A model generated the notes under the pieces. That model made no database searches. It was not told the DNA's origin and worked only from the letters and a program-made list of their open reading frames with translations. A program made the position numbers and the translations under genes. DNA of 64,000 nucleotides from Botrytis cinerea B05.10 (taxonomy: Eukaryota > Ascomycota > Leotiomycetes > Helotiales > Sclerotiniaceae), in the NCBI RefSeq assembly GCF_000143535.2, contig NC_037323.1:372001-436000 (forward strand), given 5' to 3'. How positions within the stretch are numbered: position 1 is the stretch's first letter; the number at the start of each line of letters is the position of its first letter. Positions 11,045 to 22,723 of this stretch are shown piece after piece.

Positions 11045-12919
11045 CACTTTGACAGTATGTTTAATAATCTCTTACCCATGAATGTTATGCTGCGGTATGT
11101 TTGCTAAATCCGTATACCGGTATGTATCTAACATCATATGTATCAACTTAACTCCATAACAATCGCATTTGCCTCCAGAAAGGAAGATGTCGGATGTCGG
11201 ATATCGGATCATACATTAGACTTTGGACATCAGCGAACAGACAGCTGAAAATGCACAAGATAATACTCGCAATCTCTAAGTGCAATTCTCACTCAACCCT
11301 TGAATCTCTCATCATCATCATCCAATATTCATGTATAATCATACCATTTCTTATCCATCTTTCCTCCCTTTCGCTCTCATCTAATAAGCATCTCCTCTCA
11401 CGAACTCACACATCACCATCTTACCCCTACCAGAACACGCTCATAAAGCTTAACACCGGTCCGCAACTTGCATTGTCCACTCCGATTCCAAGTCTGGTAT
11501 GACCAACCAAGTGAAACCAATAAACATCAGCATCAATCCCAAGCTCGAACTTTTCTATACCTCAAGTCCTCACCGTTACCTCCACCATAAGTCCCCTACA
11601 AATTCACTCCATCACAATATGCCCAGCCGGCTATCGGCATCTACACCTCCCCAAGCCACCCAGCCCAACCCGCCTAAACCCATGAGCTGATCAGCAATAA
11701 CCAAACCGCAATAAACTCCAAACCATCCAAGCCCATCCTATGCCCCCTTGTAGCGGGACCTCCGTAACTTCAAAGGTTATGCAAGAACCCTTGTTACCCA
11801 TCCATCAAATTCGAATTTCGAGTACTGTAACCGCTTTTACGGTGTAGATATGGTTTGTAAACACTCCATCCAAAAATATAAAATTCCAAAAGATCCGAAA
11901 AAGAAAAGAAAAAGAAAAATGACATAAGAGGCGTTCCCATACTGAGATAGACGAGGAGATTTCTGATATGCATACCCTCAAATCATGTTACTTATCTAAT
12001 ACCTATCAATATCTTTCAAGTATCCACGATATCTATCTACATATATCAAAAAGTACTACAAACAACATACCATACATACATACATACATACATACAACAT
12101 ACGCAGCACCTCCAATCTCGAATCTTCCATTCCACCTCACCTCATCCCATCCCATTCTCGTCCTCCCACCCCAACACAGTGCACATCTACCCAAATGCCC
12201 CCTCTCAAAATTCAAACCCATCTAACAAGCGCTCGCTCCCTCATGTTCCCTTCCGCCTCCACTCCCACCCATCACCACAATCTAAAATCACAATCCAAAA
12301 TCCAAAGCTCAGCGGTTACTTACGGTAATCATCGGCAATTTTCTTCTTCAACCCCTTGCATTCCATCTCTCAAAAGGCGACAGACAGCAAACAACAATGA
12401 TAGCTGCAGCATCTCATCTAAATTTTCACTTCATTCCTAGGGGAAAAAAAAAAACGAGAGAAAAAAAAAAGAAAAGAAAAAACAGAAACAAAAAGAAAGA
12501 GAGAAAGAGAGAAGATATCACACTGTATTATTCCAGACCACTTCATTTCTATCTTTTAATTCTCATCTATTTCTTCTATATCTCATCTATTCAAAATCAA
12601 AATCAACATCAATTCCCCTATCAATTTCTCTTCCTATCTGAATAACACAATATAACATAATTCCACCTCTCCTCCCCTCATCCCTCCTAAAAACACCAAA
12701 CTCTATCTCCAAATACCTACCTACCCAACTACCAATACATCATATCATATCGCATTACATCACAACACATTACATTACATCACCTTTTAATACCATACAT
12801 ACAATAATCTAAACTTCATTACTTCATCTCTTACACCCACTCACTCCCTCACTCGCTCGCTCGCTACTCCAACCCCTTTTTTCCTCCCCCCAATCTTCTA
12901 ATTTTTTCCTGTCCTCTTT

Positions 12920-12945
12920 CCCCCCCCCCCCCCCCCCCCCCCCCC
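12920..12945. repeat. Poly-C homopolymer (26 C)
   Basis: Uninterrupted C run embedded in pyrimidine-rich sequence. Runs of this length are often unreliable in assemblies and may form i-motif or G-quadruplex structures (G on the minus strand). Confidence 0.9.
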
Positions 12946-13001
12946 AAAACTAATAATATATCAACCCTAAAAACCACTTCAGAAAACCATTCTAAAAATT
13001 T

Positions 13002-13066
13002 GAGAACAAGAACAAGAACAAGAACAAGAACAAGAACAAGAACAAGAACAAGAACAAGAACAAGAA
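13002..13066. repeat. (AGAACA)n hexanucleotide repeat
   Basis: About ten copies of a 6-bp unit, decaying to AAGAAT at the right end. It opens a Leu-Val repeat frame on the minus strand which is not a gene. Confidence 0.93.
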
Positions 13067-13555
13067 TAAGAATAAAAAATGAAATGAAATAAAACCGACT
13101 TATTATTATAGAAACAGAAAAAATATATCTAGATAGCACTAACATACTCATCTATCTATCTATCTATCTATATATTTGCTCATCTACCTACCTAAATTCG
13201 CTCGCTATTTCAACCCCTCTTTCCCTCTTTCCCTTTTCCCTATTGTCTGTCTACCTTCCCCTCCCTCTCGATATTTCGCTCCTTCTTTTCCTCCCTCCCT
13301 CCCATTCCTCCCTCCCTCCCACCTCCTAAAAAAAACTTATAAAGAAACTCCAGGGAAAAAAAAACCAAGATTCAAGAACTTAAGAACTCAAAAATTCAAA
13401 AACTCAATCCCACATATATCATAAGATTACAATATACTCTCAAATTCAATCCCATCTATATATACCTATACTTATCTACTTCCTACTCTTCCACCCACCT
13501 ATCTACTCACCAGCTAAATTCGCTTACTACTCCAACTCCCTTTTCCCCATCTCCT

Positions 13556-13630
13556 TCTTCCTCCTCCTCCTCCTCCTCCTTCCTCCTCCTCCTCCTCCTT
13601 CCTCCTCCTCCTCCTTCTTCCTCCTCCTCC
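13556..13630. repeat. (CCT)n pyrimidine repeat
   Basis: Interrupted CCT triplet repeat with TTC interruptions inside a longer pyrimidine-rich block. It opens Glu/Gly/Arg repeat frames on the other strand that are not genes. Confidence 0.88.
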
Positions 13631-14459
13631 CCCTTTCTCCTCCCCCCCCTCTCCCCCTCTTTAACCCTCTCATTATTTTCTTCCCATTCATTGATTGATT
13701 ATCATTTATGACATATGTTGAAACCAGAAGATATAATAAAGTAAATAGACTCAACGTTCTGTAACCCTAAGAACGAATTAAGGAAGGAGATTCGATTCTA
13801 TCCCATCCCATCCCATCACACAACAAACACAATCATCACCCTAAACATTTGACAATATTTTAAATTCTCATCTACAATGATGACTCGATACTTCATACCT
13901 GGTATTGGGAAATACAACTACAATACACATGCTATCTATCTACCATTCCTTGTATTGCATTGGTATCATACCACTGTATTTCCCATTATTTCCTTTCCAA
14001 CATCTTTCCGCTTCCCTCTCCATTCATACACCCTCATTTACATATCATCCACCATCATGTAATGTCAATCCATCAACTTCCCTTCCAGACCTCAAATCCA
14101 TTGCCAAGTTTAAACAACGCCCCTGTAACAACACGCCATGGAATCTTCCATATATCGACATGGCGCGCTTTCATCGCCACGCGAAAATCACAAGAATCGC
14201 TTATGTCAATAACCATGCAACCGCATCAATGAAACAAACATGCCCAATCCCTAACAACTCCTTGCTTGAATATAATAGCAAATACCATATGCGCCTTCCA
14301 TGTAAAAGTGACATGGTAAAATCATGTAAATGTTGAAATCAAAGTCCAACATTACATTTCGTGTATCACTCCTTCAAGACATGCCACTGAAATTCTTCGA
14401 AATATGTCATCATACTTCGGAAATGGAATATCCATTGCCCATCGTGATGTCATATCTTT

Positions 14460-17400
14460 TCATGTCTCCAAATCAGAATGTTCATCTACATTCTCCTCGA
14501 CCATTTCATCTGCTTCTGCTACCTCTTCTACTGAAGGATCAACTTCCTCAAAATCTGCATCTGCTTGCGTCATTCCATTTTGACGTTCCCAAACTTCTCT
14601 TCTGATTCGTTCGTCTTTTGCAACTCTTTGCCTTTCAACTTCCTCGAAGCCTCCAGATTTCTTCAATTTTCCCGATTCAACAAAGGAGGTCAATTCTTTT
14701 TGCAAAACGTTGCCTCGGCGACCTTCAAGTTCTTTTTGTCGAAGTTTTTCGGCACGCTCAATAGCTTCGAGACGATTCTCGTGATTTGGTTGTAAGGCAC
14801 GAACTTCATCAAGAACACCTTCTTTTGCCGCGGCAGGATCAATTGGATCAACACGGTTGAGTTTGGAAAGACTTCGACCGGCACCAATATGACTTGGAGA
14901 TCCGTCTTTCAATTGTTCTTTGGTAGCTTGTTCGACAAGTGCAAATGTTTGTGCGGCCTTTTCCAAATCATCTTGAAGATCTGCTGCAAGGTCTTCTTGC
15001 ATTGTAATTTCTTCACGATCATTGCAAACGGTCTCCAATTCCTTCTCCCAAATCTTTGTCCAGATTGGTCTCTCACGTTTCAAAAAGTCTTGCATCCTCT
15101 TCAACTCCATTGTAGCTTGAGAAATATCCTTGGCAACAGTCTCCAATTGCTTAGGAAGAGGTCGCACACCACGTTGTACAACATCCTTTCGTAAATCTTC
15201 AACAATATCTTGAAGATCATCCACTTGTGCAACCAGTTTATCGGAATCTTCGCTGAGGTTCTTCTTTCCACCATTGACATAAGAACGCCCGGAATCACCA
15301 TTGATATCTGGAATGACAGCTTTAACAGCAACACTCTTGACCGAGCTAGCCTTGGTGCGAATCAAAGCCATGGAACTTTGAATATCAGATTGGAAGCCAG
15401 AGTAGGTTTGCCTGAGTACTGCAAGATCGCGACGAAGGCTTTGAATTTCGCTAAGTTGAGCTTGACCGTTGGCCTTCGAGGGGCTGGTGTTAATGCCATT
15501 GGTAATACGTCCAGTATCGATCATTGAGAGTCTTGAAGAACCAGGTGGCGCAGATGCGATTCGAGCCATTTCTTTTGCAGCGTCCTGCTGGCGATCCGAA
15601 ACTCTTTGAATTGTAACTTGTTGATCATCCATTGCTGTTTTGACGCTCTCGACCATTTTCTTCAATCCTCCCAGACTATCATCAATGTGTCGCTTCACTT
15701 CATCTAGAACCTCAACATTTAGTACAAGTACAGAACGATCTTTAATATCTTGAAGGTCTTCCAGTTCATGACGAACACCAGATACTGGATCTTGAATGTA
15801 GATCTCGGGTAGATCAACGCCATTGTTGTGTGTATTCCAGGCGAACTTTTCAATGAAAGCCAATTGTAGTCTTGCCATAGATAAGTCCTTGTATCCATCA
15901 TCAAGGACAAACTTTTTAACCTTGGTCTTGTATTGTAAGAAAATTGTGATCTCTTTATCCGGGGGAGGTGGAGATTCTTCTGGTGTGAATTGTCTAGCTT
16001 GGCTGCCATAAGCAGGACTTTCTCTTTTGGAACGAGATCGCTTGTGTTGAGGGGCTTGAGGAGGTTCAGAAATAGTCTTCTCTTCATCTTGATCTTGATT
16101 ATCGAAATTCGGAAGAACATCAGGAGGTGGTCCATTGAGAGTTGCACTCGGTCCATCATAATCATTAATAGATTGTCTAATTTTGTCTTCTGGAGTCTTG
16201 ACTGTAGGACTGTCGTTCAAAGGTGGCTCATCTGGCTGTTGAATTGAGACCTCCTGACTATCTTCAGCTACCACACTTGGCTTTCGAACTGGAGATATCT
16301 CATTCTGAATCAGGCGAGAATTTGTTCGACCAAGACGTTGATCACGATTTTGAACAGCTCTCAAAGACTCTCTAGCATCATTGCGTCCTCTGTTTGGTAT
16401 TGGCGAGTTCTGTGGAACAGGCATCATTGGGACTCCATTTGGAGATGCACCAACAAGTTTTGAGATTTGATAGGCAGAATAACGTCTTGAAGCTCTTCTT
16501 TCCAAATCCCCCCCTTTTTGTAAAGCTAGCATTGCGGGATTCGTCTTTGGTGGTGGCGGAGGTGGTGGGAAGTTATCCACACTCAAAAGATCAGGATCAT
16601 TTTGACGTGGCATTGGTATAGAGACTTCATCTCCAGGATAAGGTGGAACAACAGGAATGCTTTGCATTGTTTGGCTCGATAGTGTAGATTGATCGGAGGA
16701 TATTGAACCTCGAGATGAGTCTCTTGGTGGTCCAGCAGCCCTTCTGCTTGATGATCCTGATGCTGAAGACATCCTCGGAGGCACGTTTGAGTCGTTTGTA
16801 GATTGTCCTTTGCTTCCTCTGTCATTTGCCACACCCGAGTCCCCTTGAAAATTATTTTCCAGACCTTGGTTGAGTAATGTAGTCAACCCAGTACTATTAC
16901 TCGCAATGCTACTGAGACTTCCATTTCTCGGCAAGGTTTCTCCATTTTGTGATGCGCTATCTCTCCCCTGTTTCTGCCGCAGCTTTTGTTGCTTCCGTTT
17001 TAAACCGTGAAGAAGAGTAATGATTATATCTCTAATTCGAGGCAGGTATTTCTCCAAACTCTCGACACTTGCTTCTTGACTCAGCGTTGATTCGAGTATA
17101 TGTCGGAGCAGCTCTGGTACATTCCCCAAATCCGAAGTATCAACATTTATGGCTGTAAATGCCCTACAGGCAATATTGAACTCATATCCCAGGCGCACAT
17201 AAACATCCGACACTTGTGCGTCCGTCGCTTGATGTCGAGACCATTGCGTGAGGGTTTCGAGAAGTTGTTTTGTGGCTACCAGAAGATGTGTTACGCTCTT
17301 TTCGATCTGAGATAATGGTGGGGGGTTTTGACCACTTTGACTACCGCTGCTTGTCGGAGGTTGGCCACCCTATTCAGCAATCAATATTTTAGCACGCATT

Positions 17401-17637
17401 CGTTCTCACTGGGAGATCACTGTCGCAAAGACAAATCAATGATGTCAAGCGGAACCAATCACTTACATTTTGCCTTCTCCCTGAGTGATTGCTTTGAACC
17501 GACTTGGTTGACGCAGTTGAATTCCTTGGCTGAGGACCCAAACTGGGAGATATAGCCCTGGCGGATATTGTCGGAGGCGGACCTGGGGAATCCGATGCGG
17601 GAGATCGTCTTTGAACGGGTCGTTGAGGTGCTTGCAT
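14460..17637 (-). CDS. bud6: Actin-interacting polarity protein Bud6/Aip3
   Basis: Cortical polarisome component that binds actin monomers and stimulates formin-driven actin cable assembly at hyphal tips. Two exons on the minus strand, 17637-17467 and 17369-14460, with a 97-bp GTAAGT...TAG intron, give 1026 residues. The start MQAPQRP at 17637 leads into a Pro/Ser-rich leader; residues about 75-190 (SVTHLLVATKQLLETL, NIACRAFTAIN) are the conserved N-terminal helical region of the family. A long low-complexity linker with a poly-Pro stretch (PPPPPPPK) follows. Residues about 530-615 (KEITIFLQYKTKVKKFVL...) begin the AIP3 core, and the rest, to DEHSDLET, is coiled-coil and acidic. In yeast the C-terminal core binds formin and actin. 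It is divergent from the ataxin-2-like gene across 5 kb. Family assignment is firm; the exon 1 start is likely but other upstream starts in the long leader cannot be excluded. Confidence 0.92.
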
Positions 17638-18594
17638 TTCTGCGACCGCACTACTTATTGATATCCTGTGCTATGGGAAGTCGAAAGGAGGATTCAGCGA
17701 AGAGTCAGCGCGCCATGCACAAAGTAACGTAGAATAGCCCGTGTTGTTTGGCAAATCAATGCAATTAGATGCGCGCCGGTGATGGGAAGGATAGGAGGAC
17801 AGGAATGAAATCGGCAGCAAATGAATGTGAATCCTTCTTGCAGAAAATGTCGAGTAGGTAGGTATCAGTTCGAATGGATTCAATTCAATTCAATCTACAC
17901 GGCAGGTGAGTGCCTCATGCAAGTGTGCCAGATCACGCTAGTTTAGGCGAAAAGGTTTACTCAGGTGGTGAAACCTTTCTGACTGGGGAACGTTTATAAA
18001 AGGGTAGGCCCGAGCTTTTGGAGGAGATTTACAGCGGAATCACATGTTTAAGGGTAGATTGCATGTGAGGGAGGGTTGTGAGCGAGAGGGAACAACGTGA
18101 ATGCAGCGGGACTAGGTCGGAAGAAGATTAGCTGCCGGCCTAACAAATACAACAATACCATGAGAGGCAGGCAGGACGTTGAGATTAACTTTTGCAGCTT
18201 AGGTAATATCTGGCCATGTTTGGTACGGCTCGCCAGATTCGATGGCTCCCAACACACCTTACTGAGAACAAGTCGATGGTTATTTTCGTCCACAGACACT
18301 TTAGACAACTTGGGTATTCAGACATCAAATTAGTCATTTTAAATAGGTCCAGTTTGCATTTCCATTTCCAGACATTCCAGCGACAAGGTCTATCCCTGCC
18401 ATTCCAATTTTGGGTTCATTCTCCTCCCTTACGAAGCATTTATATTAACAGACCAACCTCGCTATTTAAACCACAACCTGGGCATCGTGATATGGTTGAA
18501 GCTCATCTCGCGAAGAAAGTCTGTTTTTGTGCAGCAGATGCCCTTGATATGCTCCAGATGCGGACGCAGCACTAGAAGAGAGTTAGAACACCAG

Positions 18595-18617
18595 TCACAC
18601 ACACACACGCACACATC
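18595..18617. repeat. Short (CA)n repeat
   Basis: About eleven CA dinucleotides with one CG interruption. Confidence 0.8.
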
Positions 18618-21526
18618 CCTAGTCGGTTCTAGAAGTCAAACAGGGCGAAACAAGCTCTGGAAGGGGCCGCGATCACGTTACTTGGTATTGGCGTTGGCAT
18701 TGGTGTGGCCGCAGAAGGAGAGTGACAGTGCACCACCAACATTTTACGTTCTCCGCAAGCCAAATGGACATTCGAGATATCTATGGCCCTCTTCGGGTTC
18801 CTGGCTATCTGAACCCTACATCAACCATGACATCTCCAAATTACTTCTCGAATTCAACAATCAGGCGAAAGCGTTCCAGATTCACGTCTACTGTGTGAAA
18901 CTACTCTAGCACCACCGGTACTTTATTCCTTATTATGTAACACCAACCAACAACCACGGTGTCAGGTATCAGGAATCAAATGGCACTGCGCTCGAGGTAC
19001 ATGTCACTCGGGTGTTTCCATACCGCGCGGCAATGACCAACATTCAACAAAACAAATTCAATCCCGTTAGGCCGCATCCCGAGGCCATGGGGATATGCAA
19101 GCCTCTCCGTCCCTGATTGGTGATTCACTCGAGCTCCGTGCAGATGAAGATGTCCGCGAGAAAAGAAAGGTACCGCAGGCAAACATCAAGATTATTCCTC
19201 AACAATTTTATTTTGCATACATAGGCTTCACTGATTTGGCGGAGCGGATGAATCCGAGGAGAACAAAAGATTTCCCTCTCGATGCGATGAATACTTTGAC
19301 GGAACTAACCTCTAAATCATAATCATACAAGCCCACTTTTTCCTTTCTTTCCTTCTTTCCATGCCTGCCTCTGCGACGTCATCCATAATATGTAACGTGG
19401 CCGAGTACCAAACGATCCAAAGTCCGTTCGACTGTACGGCCCATGAGAGGATATACGATGTAAGATGTAAGATGTAAGATGCAAGAAAAAGTCCGGTCGT
19501 ACTTGAATCTTCCATGCACATGTGCAATCCATGTAGGGATTCGAAGCTCAGGCCTGTGCTACCAGACATTCAAAGACACCTTACGGAAGCGCTCGGGGCC
19601 ATTTTGAAGAAGAGGAAGAGGATGGAAAAGCATCTTAAGATTTGGATCGCCCTGCTAGGCAAGATCAGGCCATTTGCAGAATGTAGGAAGCGCTTTGGAA
19701 TGTTTACGTTGAAAAGTATGAGGATCCGACCATTGATTGCCTAGGTAACGAGGCTTTGATAGGTATGTGTCTGATGGAATGTATACCCAATACGTTACCG
19801 TTCATTGAAATATCTATATGTCTTTGTGCCCGACTCCCCAATACCTCCCTTTCGAAGAGTTTCCTTAAATTCATAAACATCATCATGCTCATCAACTTTT
19901 GCCTATGCAAGTAATAAGCCTGCGCACCGAGGAAGATGATTGTACACTGGTCACACCAGATCGCATACCAAGGTCAAAGGATGGATGTTCGTATATGTGA
20001 CCCACGAGACCCAGGAGACCCAAATGGACCTTTTCACCCCCCTTGTGGAATTGCAATACCGAATTCGCATCTTGACATGTACAATACTCAGACTCAGCCT
20101 ATGTGCGAAGCCTCTCAGTTTGCTCTTCCCTAGGTACTCCACACATGATTTATTTTCGATTTCCAGGGTTTTTCTCCTCCCAAAATGAAAAAAAATAAAA
20201 AATAACCCAGCCCCTTTGGATCTTCAATCAGCCCGTTTGAATTCTGTATTCCCTCCCTCCTCATCTCAATCCCATTGATTTCCCAGTCGTGAAGTGGCTC
20301 GACGTTTCATTCATACGATTCTGCTGATGTGATGATATCTACCAGGCACACACACACAAACCCCCATTCGGATTAATGCTCCCGTCTATCGACACTAGGA
20401 TGTGATATCTACCGGGTCCCCGAGATATTAATAACACAACAACATGGAAAGGAGAGGTAAGAAGGGACGAAAGAAGGCTTGCCGGTTTGTGTGGTTGGAT
20501 GAGGAGAGGTTAAATTGGATGGGGGCGAATGGTACAGCGAAGTTCCTTGTTGTGTCGTGTCGTGATGGTGGTCAAGAGGATCGTGGAGTAAGGTCGAGGG
20601 AATAGATATCGTTTACTGTGAACCTTGGATTCGGCCTCGAGGATAGATATTAGAGGGGGAGGAAAGACTGGCTGGCTGGATGTGTGTGGTGTGTGGTGTG
20701 ATGCTGTATTGTGTGAAGCTTTTATTGCAATGGTCAATTTGGGGCGTGGTGGAAAGGGATTATTCAGTGCTCTACAGTATCATCATATTATATTAAGCTT
20801 CATGAATCCTCTAGGTTGAGATTTCGACTTCTTTTTCCTTTGGACTTCTCTCCGCTCTCTTCGCTCTTCTTTTTCCTCCTCTCCTTCTCCTTCTCCTCCT
20901 TCTCCCCGTATTCTCTTTTCTCTTGCCACCACACGTGCGTGCGATACTGTGAATAAGAAAAGGGCGAATTCCTATTCTTGACAACAAAGCTTTCCATATC
21001 AAGAAAGGTACACGCCCAAGGCTCCATCCACCCTATTCACCGTACCACCCAAGATATCTACGAGCCCTCAAGCAAAAAACTCCCTTTCTTCAACCCACAG
21101 ACAGTAGGAAAAGACGTCGATGCCAAATTGATTCGTTCTCTCTTTATTGATTTTTATTTTATCTAATTCTATTTTATTCTATTTTATTTGACCTTGCTTT
21201 CTCTCTCGAGAGAAGTCTTACCTAATCATTCTCGATTCCAACTTCATTCTTTCACCCGCCGTAGAACTAGATACTTGGTACGTATTCTAGTCTAGTCTAT
21301 CGAGAAGTTCATTCTACTTAATTATGATCTGTTCCGTCTCCCGGCCTACTTACTTTTGCTCTTCCTCACAGTGAAGCCTTCTTTTTGCCAGAAAAGAATA
21401 AACCGATTTCTTCCCCTCTCTCGACGCTTCTTTCGATCCCCCGATTGATTCTCCCTCTCGACCTCCCGACCGACCGACCTACTTTACCGTCACCCATCTC
21501 AGGTACGTAGATATTGCAGTCCCCGA

Positions 21527-21573
21527 ATCCACATCCACATCCACATCCACATCTACATCTACATCTACATCCA
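21527..21573. repeat. (CCACAT/CTACAT)n hexanucleotide repeat
   Basis: About seven and a half 6-bp units, CCACAT changing to CTACAT in the right half, in the leader region of the ataxin-2-like gene. Confidence 0.9.
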
Positions 21574-21985
21574 CGCTCCCTGCCGGCCTGCTGCCTTCTC
21601 ACTACCGACTCACCCATTTCTTGATAGCCCACGCCCCCACACCCCGTTCGCTTGAGTGCATCATTTTACCATCTGCCCTTGAACCCGCCAAACCTCGCTA
21701 TCGACACTCCCTCTTCCACCCGGACCACACCCCTTCCGAAATTCTTATGAGCATTTCCCCTCTTCTGAAGGATCCAAAGAACCATCACCACAAATCCCCC
21801 CCCCTCCCCCCCCAACACTCACAACTTTCCACAAGTGTCTGATCTGTTACGATATACTGTAACCAACTTCAGTCATTGAGAAAGGGAGAGCAGTGGAGGT
21901 CTTCTTGATTTTTGGTCCGATCGGATTTCTTTTCTTCTCTTCTCTTCTCTTCTCCTCTCCTCTCATAATTCTTTTTCCTATCCGA

Positions 21986-22249
21986 GGTGAGACACGACGG
22001 TTCTTTAAATCTACACACGCATACACACATCCACGCACACACGTTTATTAAGTGATTATTATTATGGCCATTATACCTTAAATGCACTTAATACACTTTT
22101 ACAACAACCCCAGCCTTTCTTTTTGACACGATTGATTAAGCTTGGAGCTTTCGCAATCAACTCAAACAACCACATCACAATTTCACTTCTTTAGTTACTG
22201 CAATTGTGCATGACATTGCATGTATGCTAACCACATTCCTTTTCCATTA
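21986..22249 (+). other. Possible 5' UTR intron of the ataxin-2-like gene
   Basis: A GTGAGA donor at 21986 and a pyrimidine-rich ...TTTTCCATTAG acceptor ending at 22249 with a GCTAACC branch-like site near 22226 would define a 264-bp intron upstream of the ATG at 22724. Signals are good but there is no transcript to confirm it. Confidence 0.3.
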
Positions 22250-22723
22250 GAATTTTATCTTCGACTTGGGACCAGCTCCAGATTGAACCCCAGATTCTTC
22301 GCAAATCCTCCAGCCTTGACACCACGCACACATTGGGCGCGATTTTAGAAGATCGAAGGAAGGGTGTGTTTTGGAGATTTCCATTTGTGTGGTGTGTATT
22401 GAGCATTTCCCCTCCATCGTGCTCCCCCAGCTATGATTTTCTATCTCTCCTTCAGTCATCGATTGTATGCATGGTTGATGGAGTGCTTTGCGCATTTATT
22501 GTGCGTTGTGTAACCAAAAGCCGAAGCACACTCACTCCCTCCCTCACTCGCTCACGCTCACGCTCACGCTCACGCACTCACCTTCACATTCACCTTTGAA
22601 TCTCATCCACATGGATTGGGTTGCTAATTTATTTCGTCTTCAGATATCTCTCCGCGTAGATCATCCACATACCACGACAAAATCCACGAGAATTGATATA
22701 CATCTGATTGTCAGTTGTTGAAC

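Larger units (their letters stand above)
10267..14459. other. Gene-free region between the MFS and Bud6 genes
   Basis: A 4.2-kb stretch holding the MFS promoter and the 3' end of the Bud6 gene. From about 11200 to 13800 the plus strand is strongly pyrimidine-biased with many simple repeats (GTAT, AGAACA, CCT, ATCT, poly-C). Small open frames are low complexity and lack protein features, and I see no RNA gene. The sequence just left of 14460 is the probable 3' UTR of bud6. Confidence 0.6.
17638..22723. other. Long divergent intergenic region between bud6 and the ataxin-2-like gene
   Basis: A 5.1-kb stretch with two outward promoters. The right part (about 20800-22700) is pyrimidine-rich with CTTCT and CACGCT repeats and intron-like signals, so it is probably a long spliced 5' leader. 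Open frames (for example 18216-18575, 19514-19744, 22333-22599) show no domain; in particular I looked for the front half of an Sm fold and did not find it. A TATAAAA at 17995 on the plus strand has no gene directly after it. Confidence 0.55.

Noticed and set aside
13002..13066. CRISPR-like regular repeat
   Set aside because: Units are contiguous 6-bp repeats without spacers, in a eukaryotic genome; same reasoning for the 9-bp, 7-bp and 13-bp minisatellites.
12864..13754. Low-complexity frames opposite the poly-C, AGAACA and CCT repeats
   Set aside because: Leu-Val, Gly and Glu/Arg runs are direct translations of simple repeats.
18216..18909. Two overlapping plus-strand frames of 119 and 140 codons
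   Set aside because: Different registers, no domain, no start context; probably part of the bud6 upstream region.
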